Source: Choricystis sp. odSpoLacu1
Taxonomy: Eukaryota; Chlorophyta; Trebouxiophyceae
Direction: 5' to 3'
Length of the DNA: 64,000 nt
Assembly (NCBI GenBank): GCA_958009055.1
Contig: OY253662.1
Coordinates: 248,001 to 312,000 of the forward strand
Part shown: one piece after another, positions 49,534 through 60,328 of the stretch
Position numbering within the stretch: position 1 is the stretch's first letter
Layout of the letters: every line of letters starts with the position of its first letter
Translations under genes and position numbers: made by a program
Notes under the pieces: generated by a model
Told to the model about the DNA's origin: nothing
The model's input: only the letters and a program-made list of their open reading frames with translations
Database searches by the model: none

Positions 49534-51084
49534 TCAACTCTCTGGCTCGCCATCCACCGACTGAAATGGTCCCCACGCATCCAGCGCGGCCGCAGTGGCG
49601 CCAACCGCCGCACCATTGTCTGCGCCCGCGTCGCTTGCCGCCGCAAACGCGCCCCAGTCGTCGCTGCCGCCGCTGGGTTGACGAGGGGCGGGGCGCGGCA
49701 GTGGAGGCCGGGTTGACGGTGCATCCGTGGATGCAGCAGCAGCAGACGGGCCGGCTGGCGCCACGCTGTCGGATCCACCGACCGCCGCCAGCGCGGTTTC
49801 ATAAAACGAGCGCGCCACGTCGGCGGGCGGCAGCGCAGCATCCGCCCGCCTCAACGAGTCGGCCGCCGCCAGCGACACACGGGCCAGGGTTGGTGCGGGT
49901 GGCGGGGACGGCACCCCCGCACTCCGCCCCCCCGGCGACGGTGGCGGCGCGGGCAGCCGCCCGTCTGCCGCCGTCGGCGACGCCAGCCCCTCCGCCCACT
50001 TGAGCGATGGCCGGGCGCGCAAAGAGGGGGACGTGCCTGCCTCCTCACCCGTCGTCGCGCGCGCCTCGCCGCGCGCAAGCCGGTCCACCGTCGCCACGAC
50101 GCTCTCGATTTCGTCCACCCGCTCCACTATCGCCGCCTCCCCCCCACTCCTCCACGGGCTGGCCAGCGCGTCCGTCATGGCTTCGTGCAGCGTGACTTCG
50201 GGGAGGCGGGGCACGCCGTCCCGCAGGGCGGCGACCGCGGCCTCCATGTCCGTGGCCGCCAGGACCGCGCGCGCCGCGCGCCGCGCGAACGCGCGCGCGA
50301 CCGCGAGCACGGGCGCCCGGATGGGGGTCCCCCCCAACAACACGTCGATGCAGCGGGCGGAGATGCCGATGGGGAATGACGACGCAAAACAGGTGAGGAA
50401 CCAGGGGGCTGCCCAGAGGACGGTGGGCGCGCACACGGTCTCAAGGTGTGCCCCGAGTGTCGGTTCCCCCGGCCGCGGTGCCTCCGCCTCCAGCAACAGT
50501 TGCAGCTGGCTCAACCTGAGTTGCAGGGCCGCCATGCCGTCCACGTAGAGGGCGCGCAGGCCGCGTTCAAGGAGGAGGATGGCCAGGAGGCCAAACGCGG
50601 CGCGCTCAGACGTGACGTGGATGAGCAGGACAGCGGCGACAAAGTTCAAGCCTTGAGCGTAGCCGACGCCGCCATCATCGCCAGACGGCGAGGCGGGGTC
50701 CAGGGCAGCGTACGCGATCAACACGCGGCGCAGGGCGGCTGGGTCGAGCGCAGACCGCGGGAGCGCGGGAAACGTTCGCGTCGCGTCCTTGCTGATCAAC
50801 GCCAGCGTCTCTGCATCACACCCTCGCTCCAGCAGGGCATCATACTTGGCCTGGGAGGCGTGGGCGCCTGCACCGCCAGCGCGGTGCAGCACACTCATCC
50901 ACAGCTCGACGCGCAGGGAGACGGTGGCGTCAAACGCCGACCCCCCGATCTGCAGGGTCACCCTGTCCCCTGGGCGAGGGGCCCGAGTGGTCGGGTGAGG
51001 GCTCGTGGAGGCGGGGCCAGACGAGGAGCAGGAGGCCGCGCCCCCGCCGCCCGCAAAGAGGCGGGCAAAGAGGGGCGGCACCAT
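49534..51084 (-). CDS. TBC-domain Rab GTPase-activating protein
   Basis: A single exon gives 516 residues from MVPPLFARLFAGGGG; an upstream in-frame ATG at 51291 would add 69 residues but run almost into HIS6. The TBC core holds both catalytic fingers: ISKDATRTFP (IxxDxxRTFP, Arg near residue 104) and GVGYAQGLNF (YxQG, Gln near 142). It continues with LWAAPWFLTCFASSFPIGIS and ARCIDVLLGGTPIRAPVLAV, typical TBC helices. The C-terminal third is disordered and Pro/Ser-rich and ends with DDWGAF and DAWGPFQS, possible short docking motifs. The protein should speed GTP hydrolysis by a Rab in membrane traffic; which Rab is unknown. Confidence 0.9.
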   Translation of the reverse strand: MVPPLFARLFAGGGGAASCSSSGPASTSPHPTTRAPRPGDRVTLQIGGSAFDATVSLRVELWMSVLHRAGGAGAHASQAKYDALLERGCDAETLALISKDATRTFPALPRSALDPAALRRVLIAYAALDPASPSGDDGGVGYAQGLNFVAAVLLIHVTSERAAFGLLAILLLERGLRALYVDGMAALQLRLSQLQLLLEAEAPRPGEPTLGAHLETVCAPTVLWAAPWFLTCFASSFPIGISARCIDVLLGGTPIRAPVLAVARAFARRAARAVLAATDMEAAVAALRDGVPRLPEVTLHEAMTDALASPWRSGGEAAIVERVDEIESVVATVDRLARGEARATTGEEAGTSPSLRARPSLKWAEGLASPTAADGRLPAPPPSPGGRSAGVPSPPPAPTLARVSLAAADSLRRADAALPPADVARSFYETALAAVGGSDSVAPAGPSAAAASTDAPSTRPPLPRPAPRQPSGGSDDWGAFAAASDAGADNGAAVGATAAALDAWGPFQSVDGEPES

Positions 51085-51312
51085 GGGGCCCCGCCTGTGC
51101 CACGGGTGGTGGCAGGCTGGGGTGGCAACACCTGCGGCGGCAGCGCGGCCGCTGGAGCCGCGGGCGGCCCTCGGGGGCGCGCGCGAGAGGAAAAGGGTGG
51201 GTCGATGTCGGGAAGCAAAAAATACACACACCGTCGTTCCGGCTGCGCGACGAAATTGGGCTGCGCCCCTGCGCGCGCCGCCGCCTTCCATTATCATCAC
51301 TAACCACTCGCC

Positions 51313-52188
51313 ATGCGCACTCACACACCGACCACGCGCCCCTGCCCCCGCCGCCCCCTCCCCACCCCCCCGCGCGCGGGCGCCGCGTTCCGCCCGTGCA
51401 TCGACATCCACCGCGGCGTCGTCAAACAGATCGTGGGGTCGACGCTGACAGATGATGGAGATGACAAAACATCTGCCTCACCATCCCTGGCCACCAACTT
51501 TGAGTCGGCGCTGCCGGCCGCGTTTTATGCGAGGCTCTACGCCAACTCTGACGTCCCCGGCGGCCACGTCATCATGCTGGGCGCCGACCCAGCGTCGAAA
51601 GCAGCTGCGACAGAAGCTCTGATGCACTTCCCTGGGGGGATGCACGTGGGGGGCGGCGTCAACGCGGGCAACGCGGCGGCGTGGCTGGACGCAGGTGCGT
51701 CACACGTCATCGTCACCTCTGCAGTCTTCAGGGACGGTGCCCTGGACACGGACGCGTTGAAAACGTTGGTCAAAACGGTGGGCAAGCACCGCCTCGTGCT
51801 GGACCTGTCGTGCCGGCGGCGTGAACCGGGGGAGGCGTTTTACGTGATGACCGACCGCTGGCAAAAATGGACGACTCTGACTGTCGATGAACCCACGCTG
51901 GCCGATCTTTCGGCCAGTTGTGCCGAGTTCCTGGTGCACGCGGTGGATGTGGAGGGCAAGAAGGGGGGTGTGGACGCTGATTTGGTGGCTTTGCTGGGGG
52001 CCGCGTGCCCGCTGCCCATCACCTATGCTGGGGGCGCCGCCTCCCTGGCTGATCTGGATGCTGTGGCGGGCGCGGGAAAAGGCAGGGTGGACGTCACCGT
52101 GGGCAGCGCGCTGGACATATTTGGGGGGGGAGTGCCGTACAGAGAGGTGATCGCGTGGCACCGGGCGCAACAGCAGGCGAGCGCGTGA
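51313..52188 (+). CDS. HIS6: HIS6 (HisA-type ProFAR isomerase)
   Basis: A single exon gives 291 residues. After an Arg/Pro-rich start come FRPCIDIHRGVVKQIVGSTL, GGHVIMLG, GMHVGGGVNAGNAAAWLDAG, SHVIVTSAVFRDG, RLVLDLSCRR, and a late ITYAGGAASLADLD, the phosphate-binding strand of the TIM barrel. The pattern is that of the eukaryotic HIS6 branch (for example yeast HIS6 and plant HISN3). The enzyme catalyses the fourth step of histidine synthesis (isomerisation of ProFAR to PRFAR), in plants in the plastid. The N-terminal 25 residues could be a short transit peptide. It is 87 bases upstream of the SNARE gene on the same strand. Confidence 0.95.
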   Translation: MRTHTPTTRPCPRRPLPTPPRAGAAFRPCIDIHRGVVKQIVGSTLTDDGDDKTSASPSLATNFESALPAAFYARLYANSDVPGGHVIMLGADPASKAAATEALMHFPGGMHVGGGVNAGNAAAWLDAGASHVIVTSAVFRDGALDTDALKTLVKTVGKHRLVLDLSCRRREPGEAFYVMTDRWQKWTTLTVDEPTLADLSASCAEFLVHAVDVEGKKGGVDADLVALLGAACPLPITYAGGAASLADLDAVAGAGKGRVDVTVGSALDIFGGGVPYREVIAWHRAQQQASA

Positions 52189-52275
52189 AAAACAACGAAA
52201 AAGAAAAAAAAACATTGACAAAAAACAGTTTTTTGTTTGTTCTCCTTCGCAGAGCCACACTCTTCTCTTCCACTT

Positions 52276-53621
52276 ATGTCGAGCGACCAACCCTACACCC
52301 CCGAAGAAGCGGTGGCCGTCAACCAGGCGCTGCGCACCCACCGCGCCACGACGCAGACGGCGGAGCGTGCGCTGCGGGTGAGTGTCGTGTGTGTGTGGTG
52401 GGGGTTGGGCAAAGGGCACGCACCCCCGCAGAGAGCAGAGAGAGATGCATACTGCGGTGTGCGAGTGCCGGCGTGCCGAGATGCGGGCGGGAGCGGGGGC
52501 GCACAACCAAAAATGCGCGCGCCCAACACCATGGTTTCGACACGTCCACCCACCCACAGACCGCCGAACGCACGCGTGACTTGGCCAACGCCACCTTGGA
52601 AGACCTGCACGACCAGGGCGACCAGCTGGCTCGGGTGCAGGGCGACTTGAACACGGTATGAGAGAGGAGAAGAGGGTTTGTGTGCGAAAAAAAAAAAAAA
52701 AAAAAAAAAAAACGGGGGACGCCACACCGCTCCCCCAAACCCCCACCCACCGTTGAAACACACACAACCACTCCACTCATCAGATCGATGCCGACGTCGA
52801 GGAATCGCGGGGCGTCATCAAGTACATGCGCCGCTGCTGCCTCTTCTTCCTGTGCTCCTGCTGCTGCGAGTGCGATCCCGACGCTGAACGCGACAATATG
52901 AGGAAGGCGAGGGTGCGGGCTCGGCGAGTGGCCAAAAAACAGGAGGTGGAGGCGAGGGCGAGGGTGGAGGCACGAAAGGCGGCCGACGCAGCTGCGCGCG
53001 ACGGCGTGACGACGTGGGAGGAGGGGGGGGGGGAGGCGGCGACACGGGCCGCCCTGTTTGGGCGGCCGGCGGCGCCGGAGCGCAAGGGGACGGCGTACCA
53101 GATTGGCAAAGGTTTGGCAGGTGAGTTTGGGAGGGGTGGGTCGTGGGAGGGGGGGAGAGGGTTGTTGCCTCCAGCGTTCAATACACTCATACTCCCCCCA
53201 CCCCCTCCCCAGACACCGACCGGGAGGCCATGCACGCTGAAACCGACGCCCAAGAGAAAGCCTTTGACCGCATCGGGGACGCGCTGGCCGACCTGCGGAG
53301 GTTGGGAGGGGACATGCAGGCTGAGCTGGCGCGCCAAGAGCCGACAATCGACAGGGTGGGGGACCACGCTCAACGCGCGCGGGACGACATACTGCACGTG
53401 TCCAAGAGCGCGGCCAAAGGGTTTGGCGTCAAGGAAGTGCGGGGTGAGTTGTTTGGGAGAAAAGGGGGGGCAGCGAGGAGGGCTGACGAAGAAAAAAAAA
53501 CACAGACACTCACACACCCCTCCTTCACACAGGTCCCACCACCGCGTCCGCGGCGGCGGGCACGTCCGCCGCGGCGGCGCGGGCGGCAGCCAAGGCGGCG
53601 GGCAAGAGCCTGGGGTTGTGA
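52276..53621 (+). CDS. SNAP-25-type Qbc-SNARE
   Basis: Exons 52276-52377, 52560-52655, 52784-53120, 53213-53443 and 53533-53621 give 284 residues. The first SNARE motif spans residues about 30-78 (TRDLANATLEDLHDQGDQLA) with zero-layer Gln56. A cluster CCLFFLCSCCC follows near 83-93, fit for palmitoylation and membrane anchoring. After a basic linker comes the second motif (about 190-245; GDMQAELARQEPTIDRVGDH) with Gln220 at the zero layer. There is no membrane span, as in SNAP-25, SNAP-23 and plant SNAP33. It should contribute two helices to a SNARE bundle with a syntaxin and a VAMP in fusion at the plasma membrane. Intron 2 contains A26. Confidence 0.9.
52687..52712. repeat. A26 run in SNARE gene intron 2
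   Basis: An uninterrupted run of 26 A lies in the intron between 52656 and 52783. A T23 run lies just after the gene's stop (53635-53657). Confidence 0.95.
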
Positions 53622-54205
53622 GTGAGTGGGGGAGTTTTTTTTTTTTTTTTTTTTTTTCTGTTTTTCTGTTGGGAGGATGTGTCGCCCCCCCGAATTTCTC
53701 TGTGACACGTTTCCTCTGTTGCTATCGTTTGGTGCGGGCAGCAGCCGTCGGCGGCGCGTCAAAAATGTTACAAACCTAACGAAGCAAAAACGAAACAAAA
53801 AATCTGTCTTGTGTGCGGTGGCGGCGGTGTGTGTGGGGAGGCTCCCTCTTCGATAAAACAAAAAAGCAGGGCGCGACGCAACACACCAAACGCTAGCGCT
53901 TCAGCGTGTGCGGGGGGCAGCGTGCGCTCTATTCGTGTAAAAAAAAAACAGGATGAACAAAATGAAAAAACTCCCGACGCCACAGCTAGTTTTGAAACAG
54001 CACAAAAAGGGAATCAGTGGCGTCAGCGTTTGGGGGTTTTCCGTGCAAAAATAAAGGCAAAGGGTGGTGTCTTGGTGTGTGTGTGTGTGGCAGCGGTGTG
54101 TTGGGTGGCGCACACAAAAAAATGGGGGAGGTCAAAAAAACGTCAACGAAAGGAAAACCACGCGTTTCCAGCACAGCATCACATCTCTCTCTCTCTCTCT
54201 CTCTT
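53622..54205. other. Convergent intergenic region
   Basis: These 584 bases lie between two stop codons on opposite strands. The region is A/T-richer than average, has T23 at its start and a CT repeat at 54185-54205, and contains AATAAA-like sequence near 54050. No exon is seen. Confidence 0.45.
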
Positions 54206-54804
54206 TCAAAAGAACATGCGCTCCCACAGGCTGCCCCGCGGCGGGCACGCGGGCTTGGTGTGGGCGGAGGATGCCTCGGCGACGGAGCAGGTCTCGTGCG
54301 CCTCCTTCCAGGAGGGGGGGGCGCGGCGAGCGCCGGCGCGGGCGGAGGCGGCGAGGGGGCGGGCGTCGGCAGCAGCGGCTGCCGCGGGGGAAGCGGGCTT
54401 GGTGGCAGCCTGTGGGGGGAGGGAGAGAGGGCGCGTCGACGGGGAAGGTGAGCGAGGCCGCACGTGCGCGAGCGCGCGTTGGCGCTCGCGCCCACTCTCG
54501 CGCCCTCACACGCCATCGCTCGCCACCAAACCCGCCCTGTTTCACGAATCCCCCGGCACCTAAAGGGCGCCCACTCGCACGCACAGATTGACGTCGTCAA
54601 TTGGGGACGGGAGGCGGGGGTGTTGCGCGGCGGGCGGCGCAGCGGGGAGGGGCGGTACGTGGAATTGACCACCGACGACCTCGCTGCGCCGTCACTCCCC
54701 CACGCTTTGGCGCGACACACACCCCTCCTCAGCCAAAACCCGCTCACGATTGCACGCACCTGGGCCGCAAAGCTGCGGAGGGAGAGGGCGAGGCGGGTGC
54801 GCAT
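54206..54804 (-). CDS. Small protein with possible mitochondrial presequence
   Basis: Proposed exons on the minus strand are 54760-54804 (MRTRLALSLRSFAAQ), about 54581-54679 (VVGGQFHVPPLPAAPPAA onward) and 54206-54409 (AATKPASPAAAAAADARPLA to a C-terminal PRGSLWERMFF), about 115 residues. The basic amphipathic start fits a mitochondrial presequence. The last exon is the best-supported piece, with a strong CCCCCCACAG acceptor; the middle exon's edges are uncertain because several GT donors are possible. Four cysteines occur but no zinc motif is clear. I do not recognise the family. The start is 126 bases from the cysteine-synthase-like gene on the opposite strand, a shared promoter. Confidence 0.45.
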
Positions 54805-54929
54805 GGGAAGGGCTTGTGTGGGGCGACGTCGATGTTGCCGAAGGTTTTTTTTGCGGTGTGTGAGCCGAATTCACTTTTTCGCGGCTTGCTGCAAATAAAA
54901 ACACATTTGAAGCCGCGCGTGTGCCCGCT

Positions 54930-56319
54930 ATGCGCGACAGCTGGGCTGTCCCAGCCACCGTGGGCGCCGTAGCGGGCGCCATGGTCGCAGCACTTGTCAC
55001 CCACCACCTGGCCACCCGCTTCTCCGGCCCCGAGCGCCCCGGCGTCGCCGACGGCCTGGCCAGCCTCGTGGGCGGCACCCCCCTCGTGCGCATAGGCTCC
55101 CTGTCGGACGCGACAGGGCGAGAGGTATGGGGGATTGTGGTGTTGGGGGGACTGCGGGTGGCGTGCCACTGTTTCGGCTTGTGTGTCTCACCCCCTCTTC
55201 CCCTCTCTCAGATCCTGGCCAAAGCCGAGTTCCTCAACCCGGGCGGCTCCGTCAAGGACAGGGTGGCCCTGTCCATCCTGCGGGATGCTGCTGCCCGGGG
55301 CGCCCTGCCGTTGAGCGGGGGTGCGGTAACTGAAGGAACCTCGGGTTCCACCGGCGTCTCCCTGGCCCTGCTGGCCCCCCTGTTTGGCGCGCGCACGTCC
55401 ATCTGGATGCCTGATGACGCAGCCCAAGAGAAGAGTGAAGCGGTGAGTTGGTGTGTTGAAGGGATGATATTTTTTTTGTTTTTTTTTTGTTTTTCATCGG
55501 TTGCACCCATTACACGCACCCTCCACACCCACTCAGATCGAAGCCCTGGGCGGCACCGTCACCCGTGTCACCCCCGCATCCATCGCGTCTCCGTTGCACT
55601 TTGTCAACCTGGCGCGCGCAGCGGCTGAGGAGGGTGGTGGTGGTGGGTCAAGTGATGCGCTCTCGACCACCCCCACACCCACCACCGTCTACGCTGACCA
55701 GTTCGACAACCCGGCCAACGCGGCCGCACACGCCGCCACGGGGGACGAAATCTGGAGGCAGACGCGGGGGATGGTGACCGCCTTTGTGTCCGGTGCTGGC
55801 ACGGGGGGCACTCTAGCAGGTGTCGCATCGTCCCTCAAACGCAGGTCCCCCTCCACCGCCATCGTGCTGGTCGACCCCCCCGGCTCCGCCCTGCACGCTG
55901 CCGTGGCGCGGGGCGTTGCGTACGACCCCGTACAGGCGGAGGGGACGCGGCCTGCCGCCGCGGTGGACACGATTGTGGAGGGAGTCGGCCTGCACCACGT
56001 CACCCCCAACTTTGCGGCTGCCCTGCCCTTCATCGATGGCGCGGTGCGCGCATCCGACGAGGAAGCGGTCGCCATGGCGCGCCACGTGCGGGCGCACGAT
56101 GGCCTGTGGGTGGGAAGCAGTGCCGCAGTTAACCTGGTGGGTGCCGTCCGCGTCGCGCGCTCCCTCCCTCCCGGCTCCACCGTCGTCACCCTGCTGTGCG
56201 ACGGCGGCGCTCGCCATGTCTCCAAGTTTTGGTGTGGCGAGTGGTGTGCGCGCGTGGCGGGCGTGGCGGCGGCGATGGGGCCGGTGGCTGGGAGGGACGA
56301 CTTGAGGTGGTTGGCGTGA
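54930..56319 (+). CDS. Membrane-anchored cysteine synthase-like PLP enzyme
   Basis: Exons 54930-55124, 55212-55442 and 55537-56319 give 402 residues. A short hydrophobic N-terminus (VPATVGAVAGAMVAALVTHH) suggests a membrane anchor or presequence. The fold-type II PLP core follows: GGTPLVRIGSL, NPGGSVKDRVAL with the PLP Lys near residue 80, TEGTSGSTGVSLALLAPLFG, YADQFDNPANAAAH, FVSGAGTGGTLAGVASSLKR and DTIVEGVGLHHVTPNF. The pattern, especially PDDAAQEK and DQF.NPAN, is that of the fungal-type cysteine synthase 2/CBS-like branch rather than plastid O-acetylserine lyase. It probably makes cysteine or handles a related amino acid in the mitochondrion; the in vivo substrate is unproven even for well-known members. 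Confidence 0.88.
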
Positions 56320-56555
56320 TGGAGGGTGGAATGATGGGAGAGGGACGCGCGGGCACAACGCGACTTAGTGGAGCTAGCTGAGAGAGACTGCAAACGAGGC
56401 TTGAACACACCAACTGGGGCGTGCGACTGGAGACGGTGGTGTGGGTGGGTTTTTCGACCAAAACCCCCGTTGCGGGTCCCAAGTGAAAAAAACGCTCATC
56501 GAACTCACTCCCCATCGCCTATTTCTCGTGCACCGCCCCCTCTCGCTCCGCTCGC

Positions 56556-57647
56556 ATGGCCCTCCCGTCACCAGCCCACGTGCTGACCAAGACACGGGCT
56601 CTCGCCCACCGGCCCACGGGCGCCCCTGGCCTCGCCCCCCGCGCGCGCGCCCCATCCGCGCATCGGCCCCGCGCCTCCGCAACCGACCCACCCCCCACCC
56701 CCCACGCCCTCCTCCTCGAGTGCGACGGCATCGCGGTGGACGTCACAGACTGGACGCGGCGCGCGTTCAACGCGGCCTTTGCCGAACTCGGCCTGGACTG
56801 CGTGCGCTGGACGCCCACCCTGTTTGCCGACCTGGTGCGCACGGGGGACGGCACCGGCCCCGGCCTCGTGCACACATACTTCAACACTGTCGGCTACCCC
56901 ACCATGCTGGCCACGGCCGACCGGGGCGCTTTTGCGGAGCGGGTGTACGCTCTGAAGCGCACGCACGCGGCCGCTCTTGTCGAGTCAGGCGACGTCCCCC
57001 TCCGCGCCGGCGTGCGCGACCTGGTGGACGAAGCCATGGCTGCTGGCGCTCGCATCGCCCTGCTGGGGGGGACGGCGTCCGACCCGGAGGCCGGCCTGGC
57101 CGACGCGGCCGCGCGCGCGTTTGGGGCGAGAGACGTTTCAGTCTTCATGGTCCCCGCGTCCTCATGCGACGGCACCGACGATGGCGACGACGATGACACC
57201 ACCCTCTCCACCGGCTCCATGGAGCAGTCCTTTGCCGCTGCCGCCGCGCGCGTCGACAGCGCGTCGAAGTCGGCGGCCGCCGCAGCTGTCGTGCGGGAGC
57301 TGGCGTCGTCGACGGGCGGTGGCGACAGCGACGCCACCGTGTTGATCGACCAAGCCTTGTTGGCCGCGGCTGCAGGGCACGGCGCCTCCGCTGCCTCCCC
57401 TCAGTGGCTGGCTGCGGTGGCGGCGGCGCTGGGGGCGCCGTGCGCGGGGTGCGCCGTGGTCGCCGCGCGCGCGGGGCTCATCGCGGCGGCTCGGGCCGCA
57501 GGCATGGTCGCTGCCGCCGCCCCCACCCGGTCGGGGAGCAGGGGGACGGGTGAGTTTCCCGGCGCCAGTGCCGTGGCCGATGGCTTTGGCCCGGGCGGCG
57601 GGGTGACGTGGAGGCGGCTGGTGGGGTTGATGGCCAGAGAAGCGTGA
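56556..57647 (+). CDS. Plastid HAD-superfamily protein (At5g45170-like)
   Basis: A single exon gives 363 residues. Residues 1-45 form an Arg/Ala/Pro-rich transit peptide. The HAD motif I reads ALLLECDGIAVD at residues 51-62, with Glu55 in place of the nucleophilic Asp. WTRRAFNAAFAELGLDCVRW and YFNTVGYPTM form the cap; a motif II-like IALLGGTASD and a motif near the end (GEFPGASAVADGFGPGG) follow. The plant protein At5g45170, as I remember it, shares the Glu and the following cap sequence. This looks like a conserved plastid HAD subfamily with altered catalysis, not a damaged gene. The role is unknown. A regulatory or binding role is possible. Confidence 0.75.
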   Translation: MALPSPAHVLTKTRALAHRPTGAPGLAPRARAPSAHRPRASATDPPPTPHALLLECDGIAVDVTDWTRRAFNAAFAELGLDCVRWTPTLFADLVRTGDGTGPGLVHTYFNTVGYPTMLATADRGAFAERVYALKRTHAAALVESGDVPLRAGVRDLVDEAMAAGARIALLGGTASDPEAGLADAAARAFGARDVSVFMVPASSCDGTDDGDDDDTTLSTGSMEQSFAAAAARVDSASKSAAAAAVVRELASSTGGGDSDATVLIDQALLAAAAGHGASAASPQWLAAVAAALGAPCAGCAVVAARAGLIAAARAAGMVAAAAPTRSGSRGTGEFPGASAVADGFGPGGGVTWRRLVGLMAREA

Positions 57648-57984
57648 TGTGGTTGTGTGTGTTTTTCGTCTTCCCTTGTCAGTTTGGGCGTCCGTTTTAT
57701 TTGTGTGCACCACCAGGGGCGGAGAGACAGTTGCAGTTTTCGAGAGACGACGTTTTTGTTGTTGTTGCGCTTTTGGGGGTTCAGCTACACTCCACATTCC
57801 ACAAGCCACGCAGCCGGCCCTCCCACTCCTCTCTCCAGCCGCGCACACGCGATGCGCCAAACGAAACACAAAAGAAAAACGGAAACATAGCATAAGAGAA
57901 AAGAAAGAAAAAACAGTGCGTGGTCTGGGGGGAGAAAATCAATCTTCACTCGGCTCCCTTTTCCTTTCCTTCCTTGTTTCCATC
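57648..57984. other. Convergent 3' region, HAD gene / peroxiredoxin
   Basis: These 337 bases between two stop codons contain T-rich and A-rich runs typical of overlapping 3' UTRs. No exon is seen. Confidence 0.45.
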
Positions 57985-59055
57985 TCACAGGGCACTCAGA
58001 ATCTCTTCCGCGCTCGACACCGTGAACGCGCCGCCCTCCTCCAGGTTGAGAATCTTGACGGTGCCGTCGTCGATCAACGCAGCGTAGCGGCGGGAGCGAA
58101 CGCCGAGGCCGCGGTCGGTCAGGTCGAGCTCCGCCCCCACCGCGCGCGTGAACAGGGCCGACCCGTCCGCCAGCAGCAGCACTTTGTCGCCTGCGTCCAG
58201 GGACTTGCCCCAGGCGTCCATGACGAAGGGGTCGTTGACGGAGACGCAGGCGACGGTGTCGACGCCTTTCGCTTTGAGTTCGTCGGAAGCGGAAATGAAC
58301 CCGGGCACGTGCTTGAGAGAGCACGTGGGGGTGAAGGCCCCCGGGACAGCGAACAGCACGACCTTCTTGCCGCGAGTCAGGTCGTCCACACTGATCTCCT
58401 GCATGTTGTTGTCAGCGTCAAAGTAGGAGAGCTTGGCGTCGCCAGGGAGCTGTGTGGTGGTTAAAAAAATGTTAAAGAAAGGTGGGTGGGTTGGTCAACA
58501 AAACGTGTTTTGTTGTGTTCTGGCGTGCAGGGACGCGCGAGAGCCGGGGACACGCGGGCGGGGCGGGGAGGGTGGGGGGTGTGGCAAGAGAGAGAGGAAG
58601 GGGGTCGGCTCCTCAGCATTTCGGCGTCTCTCCACCCACCACACCCCGCTTGCGACCCAGTGCCTCACCCAGCCCAGCAGTGCCGTGATCTCCCCTGTCA
58701 AAGGGGGCGGCATGCGGCCAACGCAGGCGCGTGGGAGGTCGTGTGCCGGCACCGCGTTTTTCCGCGCTTTCCAGCTCATTTTTCGACGCCGCGCTCTCTC
58801 ACCTTGTCCCCCACCGCCAGGGCGTTCACGCGCACGAAGGCGCGCCCAGTGGTCGCCCGACGAGGGCGTGCGGCCTGCAGAAAAACATCAGGGTGGGGAG
58901 GAGGAGGTGGGGCGTTGGGTGTGCCCAGAGACCCCTCGAGAGAGACACCACGGCAGCCAGCGTCTGGTGCGCCCATCCCGCCTCCTCCCCACCCCAATTC
59001 TCACCAGGGGCAGCTGGCGCGCTGGAGCACGAGCGGAGAGGACTGCGGCACGCAT
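57985..59055 (-). CDS. Type II peroxiredoxin (PRX IIE / PRDX5-like)
   Basis: Exons 59005-59055, 58803-58874 and 57985-58449 on the minus strand give 195 residues. The start [17 protein letters not shown] plus [16 protein letters not shown] is an organelle-targeting sequence. The family begins at [20 protein letters not shown] across the splice junction. The peroxidatic Cys84 lies in [17 protein letters not shown] and Cys109 follows 25 residues later ([16 protein letters not shown]), the normal spacing for the intramolecular disulfide of atypical two-Cys type II enzymes. The enzyme reduces H2O2 and alkyl hydroperoxides using thioredoxin or glutaredoxin. Plastid (PRX IIE) is likely but a mitochondrial location (PRX IIF) is possible. 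An in-frame AEEILSAL ending is typical. Confidence 0.93.
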
Positions 59056-59221
59056 AGGGGAGGGGGGAAGAAGGAGGGGCGGGGCACAGGCACGCGGAAC
59101 GAAGGCAACTGAGTGTGAAAAAGGTCGACCCTCCATTCACTCCCTCCCTCTTTCCTCCCAGCGCGACACTCTCTCGCGCCTTCCCCGTGCACACATACAC
59201 CCTTTTTCTCTCCACATACCA

Positions 59222-60328
59222 ATGCGTCCCGGCTCCCTGGTGTCGCGGTCCCCCTGTGGCGGCCTGCCCCCCCGCCCCCGCGCATCCGCGCGCCGCCGCC
59301 TGGCTGCAGGCGGCTTGGCGGGCGCGGGCGTGGGGTGTGCCGCCATGGGGATGATGGGAGCGGCTGCCAAGTGAGTAGTGTGTGGAGTGAGGGGGGAGGG
59401 GAGTCGGGTAAAATAGGTGCGCAGGAGGCCGTGTGACTAGAAGAGACACCCGACCCTCCCTCTCCCCCGCACCCCCCCCCCCCCAGCCCGCCCCCCGCTC
59501 CACGCGGCTCCGCCCGAGTCGGCCAGTTTGGCTCCTCCGAGCGCCGCATGACCGACATCCTGCTAGTGGCCAATTGCGTCGCTTTCGCGGGGCAGTGGTT
59601 GTCGGGGCAGCGACTGACGGTGTGGGGGGCCAAGGTGACAGTGGAAAGAGGCGGTGGGTTGGCCCCGCACTCGGATCGCGTTTTGGTTGGTGTTTTGAGA
59701 GGGTGGCAGCAGGGAGAGAGAGGCGAGAAAGGAGGCACCCCCACCTCTCTTCCCTGCCTCACTCCCCACCCCCCCTCCCACCACCCACCACCAGATCAAC
59801 GCCGCCATCGCCGCCGGCGAGCTCTGGCGTCTGCTCACCCCCGCCCTGCTGCACGGCAACCTGCTCCACCTGGCCACCAACAACTATGCGTTGAACTCTC
59901 TGGGCCCCCTGATCGAGCGCGTCTCCGGCCGCGCCCGCTTCCTCACCGTCTACACCGCCGCCGCCATCGCGGGCACCGCCGCCTCGTACGCGTTCACCAA
60001 GGCGCCCTCCGTGGGCGCGTCGGGCGCCATCTTTGGCCTGGGTGGCGCGTTGGCCGTTTTTTTCTATCGCCACAAAAAATATTTCGGCCGCGCCTCGGAC
60101 GCCGTCCTCACCTCCCTTGGCCAGTCCCTGGCCATCAACGTGGCCATGGGCCTTGTCACCGCCAACGTGGACAACTGGGGGCATGCCGGCGGGCTGGCGG
60201 GAGGGGCGCTGGTGGCGTACCTGCTGGGCCCCCGCCTCGTCGTCGACAGGCCCGCCAAGGGGCCCGCATTTGCGTACGACAAGCCGCCGATCGGGTTGCT
60301 GGCGGGGGCGCCCATCAAGATTGCGTGA
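59222..60328 (+). CDS. Rhomboid-family intramembrane protease, copy 1 (intact)
   Basis: Exons 59222-59370, 59487-59634 and 59795-60328 give 276 residues. The first ~60 residues include an Arg-rich targeting sequence and a Gly/Ala-rich hydrophobic piece. The rhomboid core follows: VTDIL-like opening (RRMTDILLVANCVAFAGQWL), INAAIAAGELWRLLTPALLH, LLHLATNNYALNSLGPLIER, catalytic Ser175 in GASGAIFGLGGA, and catalytic His229 in WGHAGGLAGGALVAYLLGP. It resembles plastid-envelope rhomboids of plants (RBL10/11 type), linked to plastid lipid and protein handling. Substrates are unknown. A damaged tandem copy follows directly downstream. Confidence 0.9.

Noticed and set aside
51085..51291. Longer TBC protein starting at 51291
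   Set aside because: The added residues are Arg/Ala-rich with no similarity, and the start would lie only 21 bases from the HIS6 start, leaving no room for promoters. It is kept as an alternative only.
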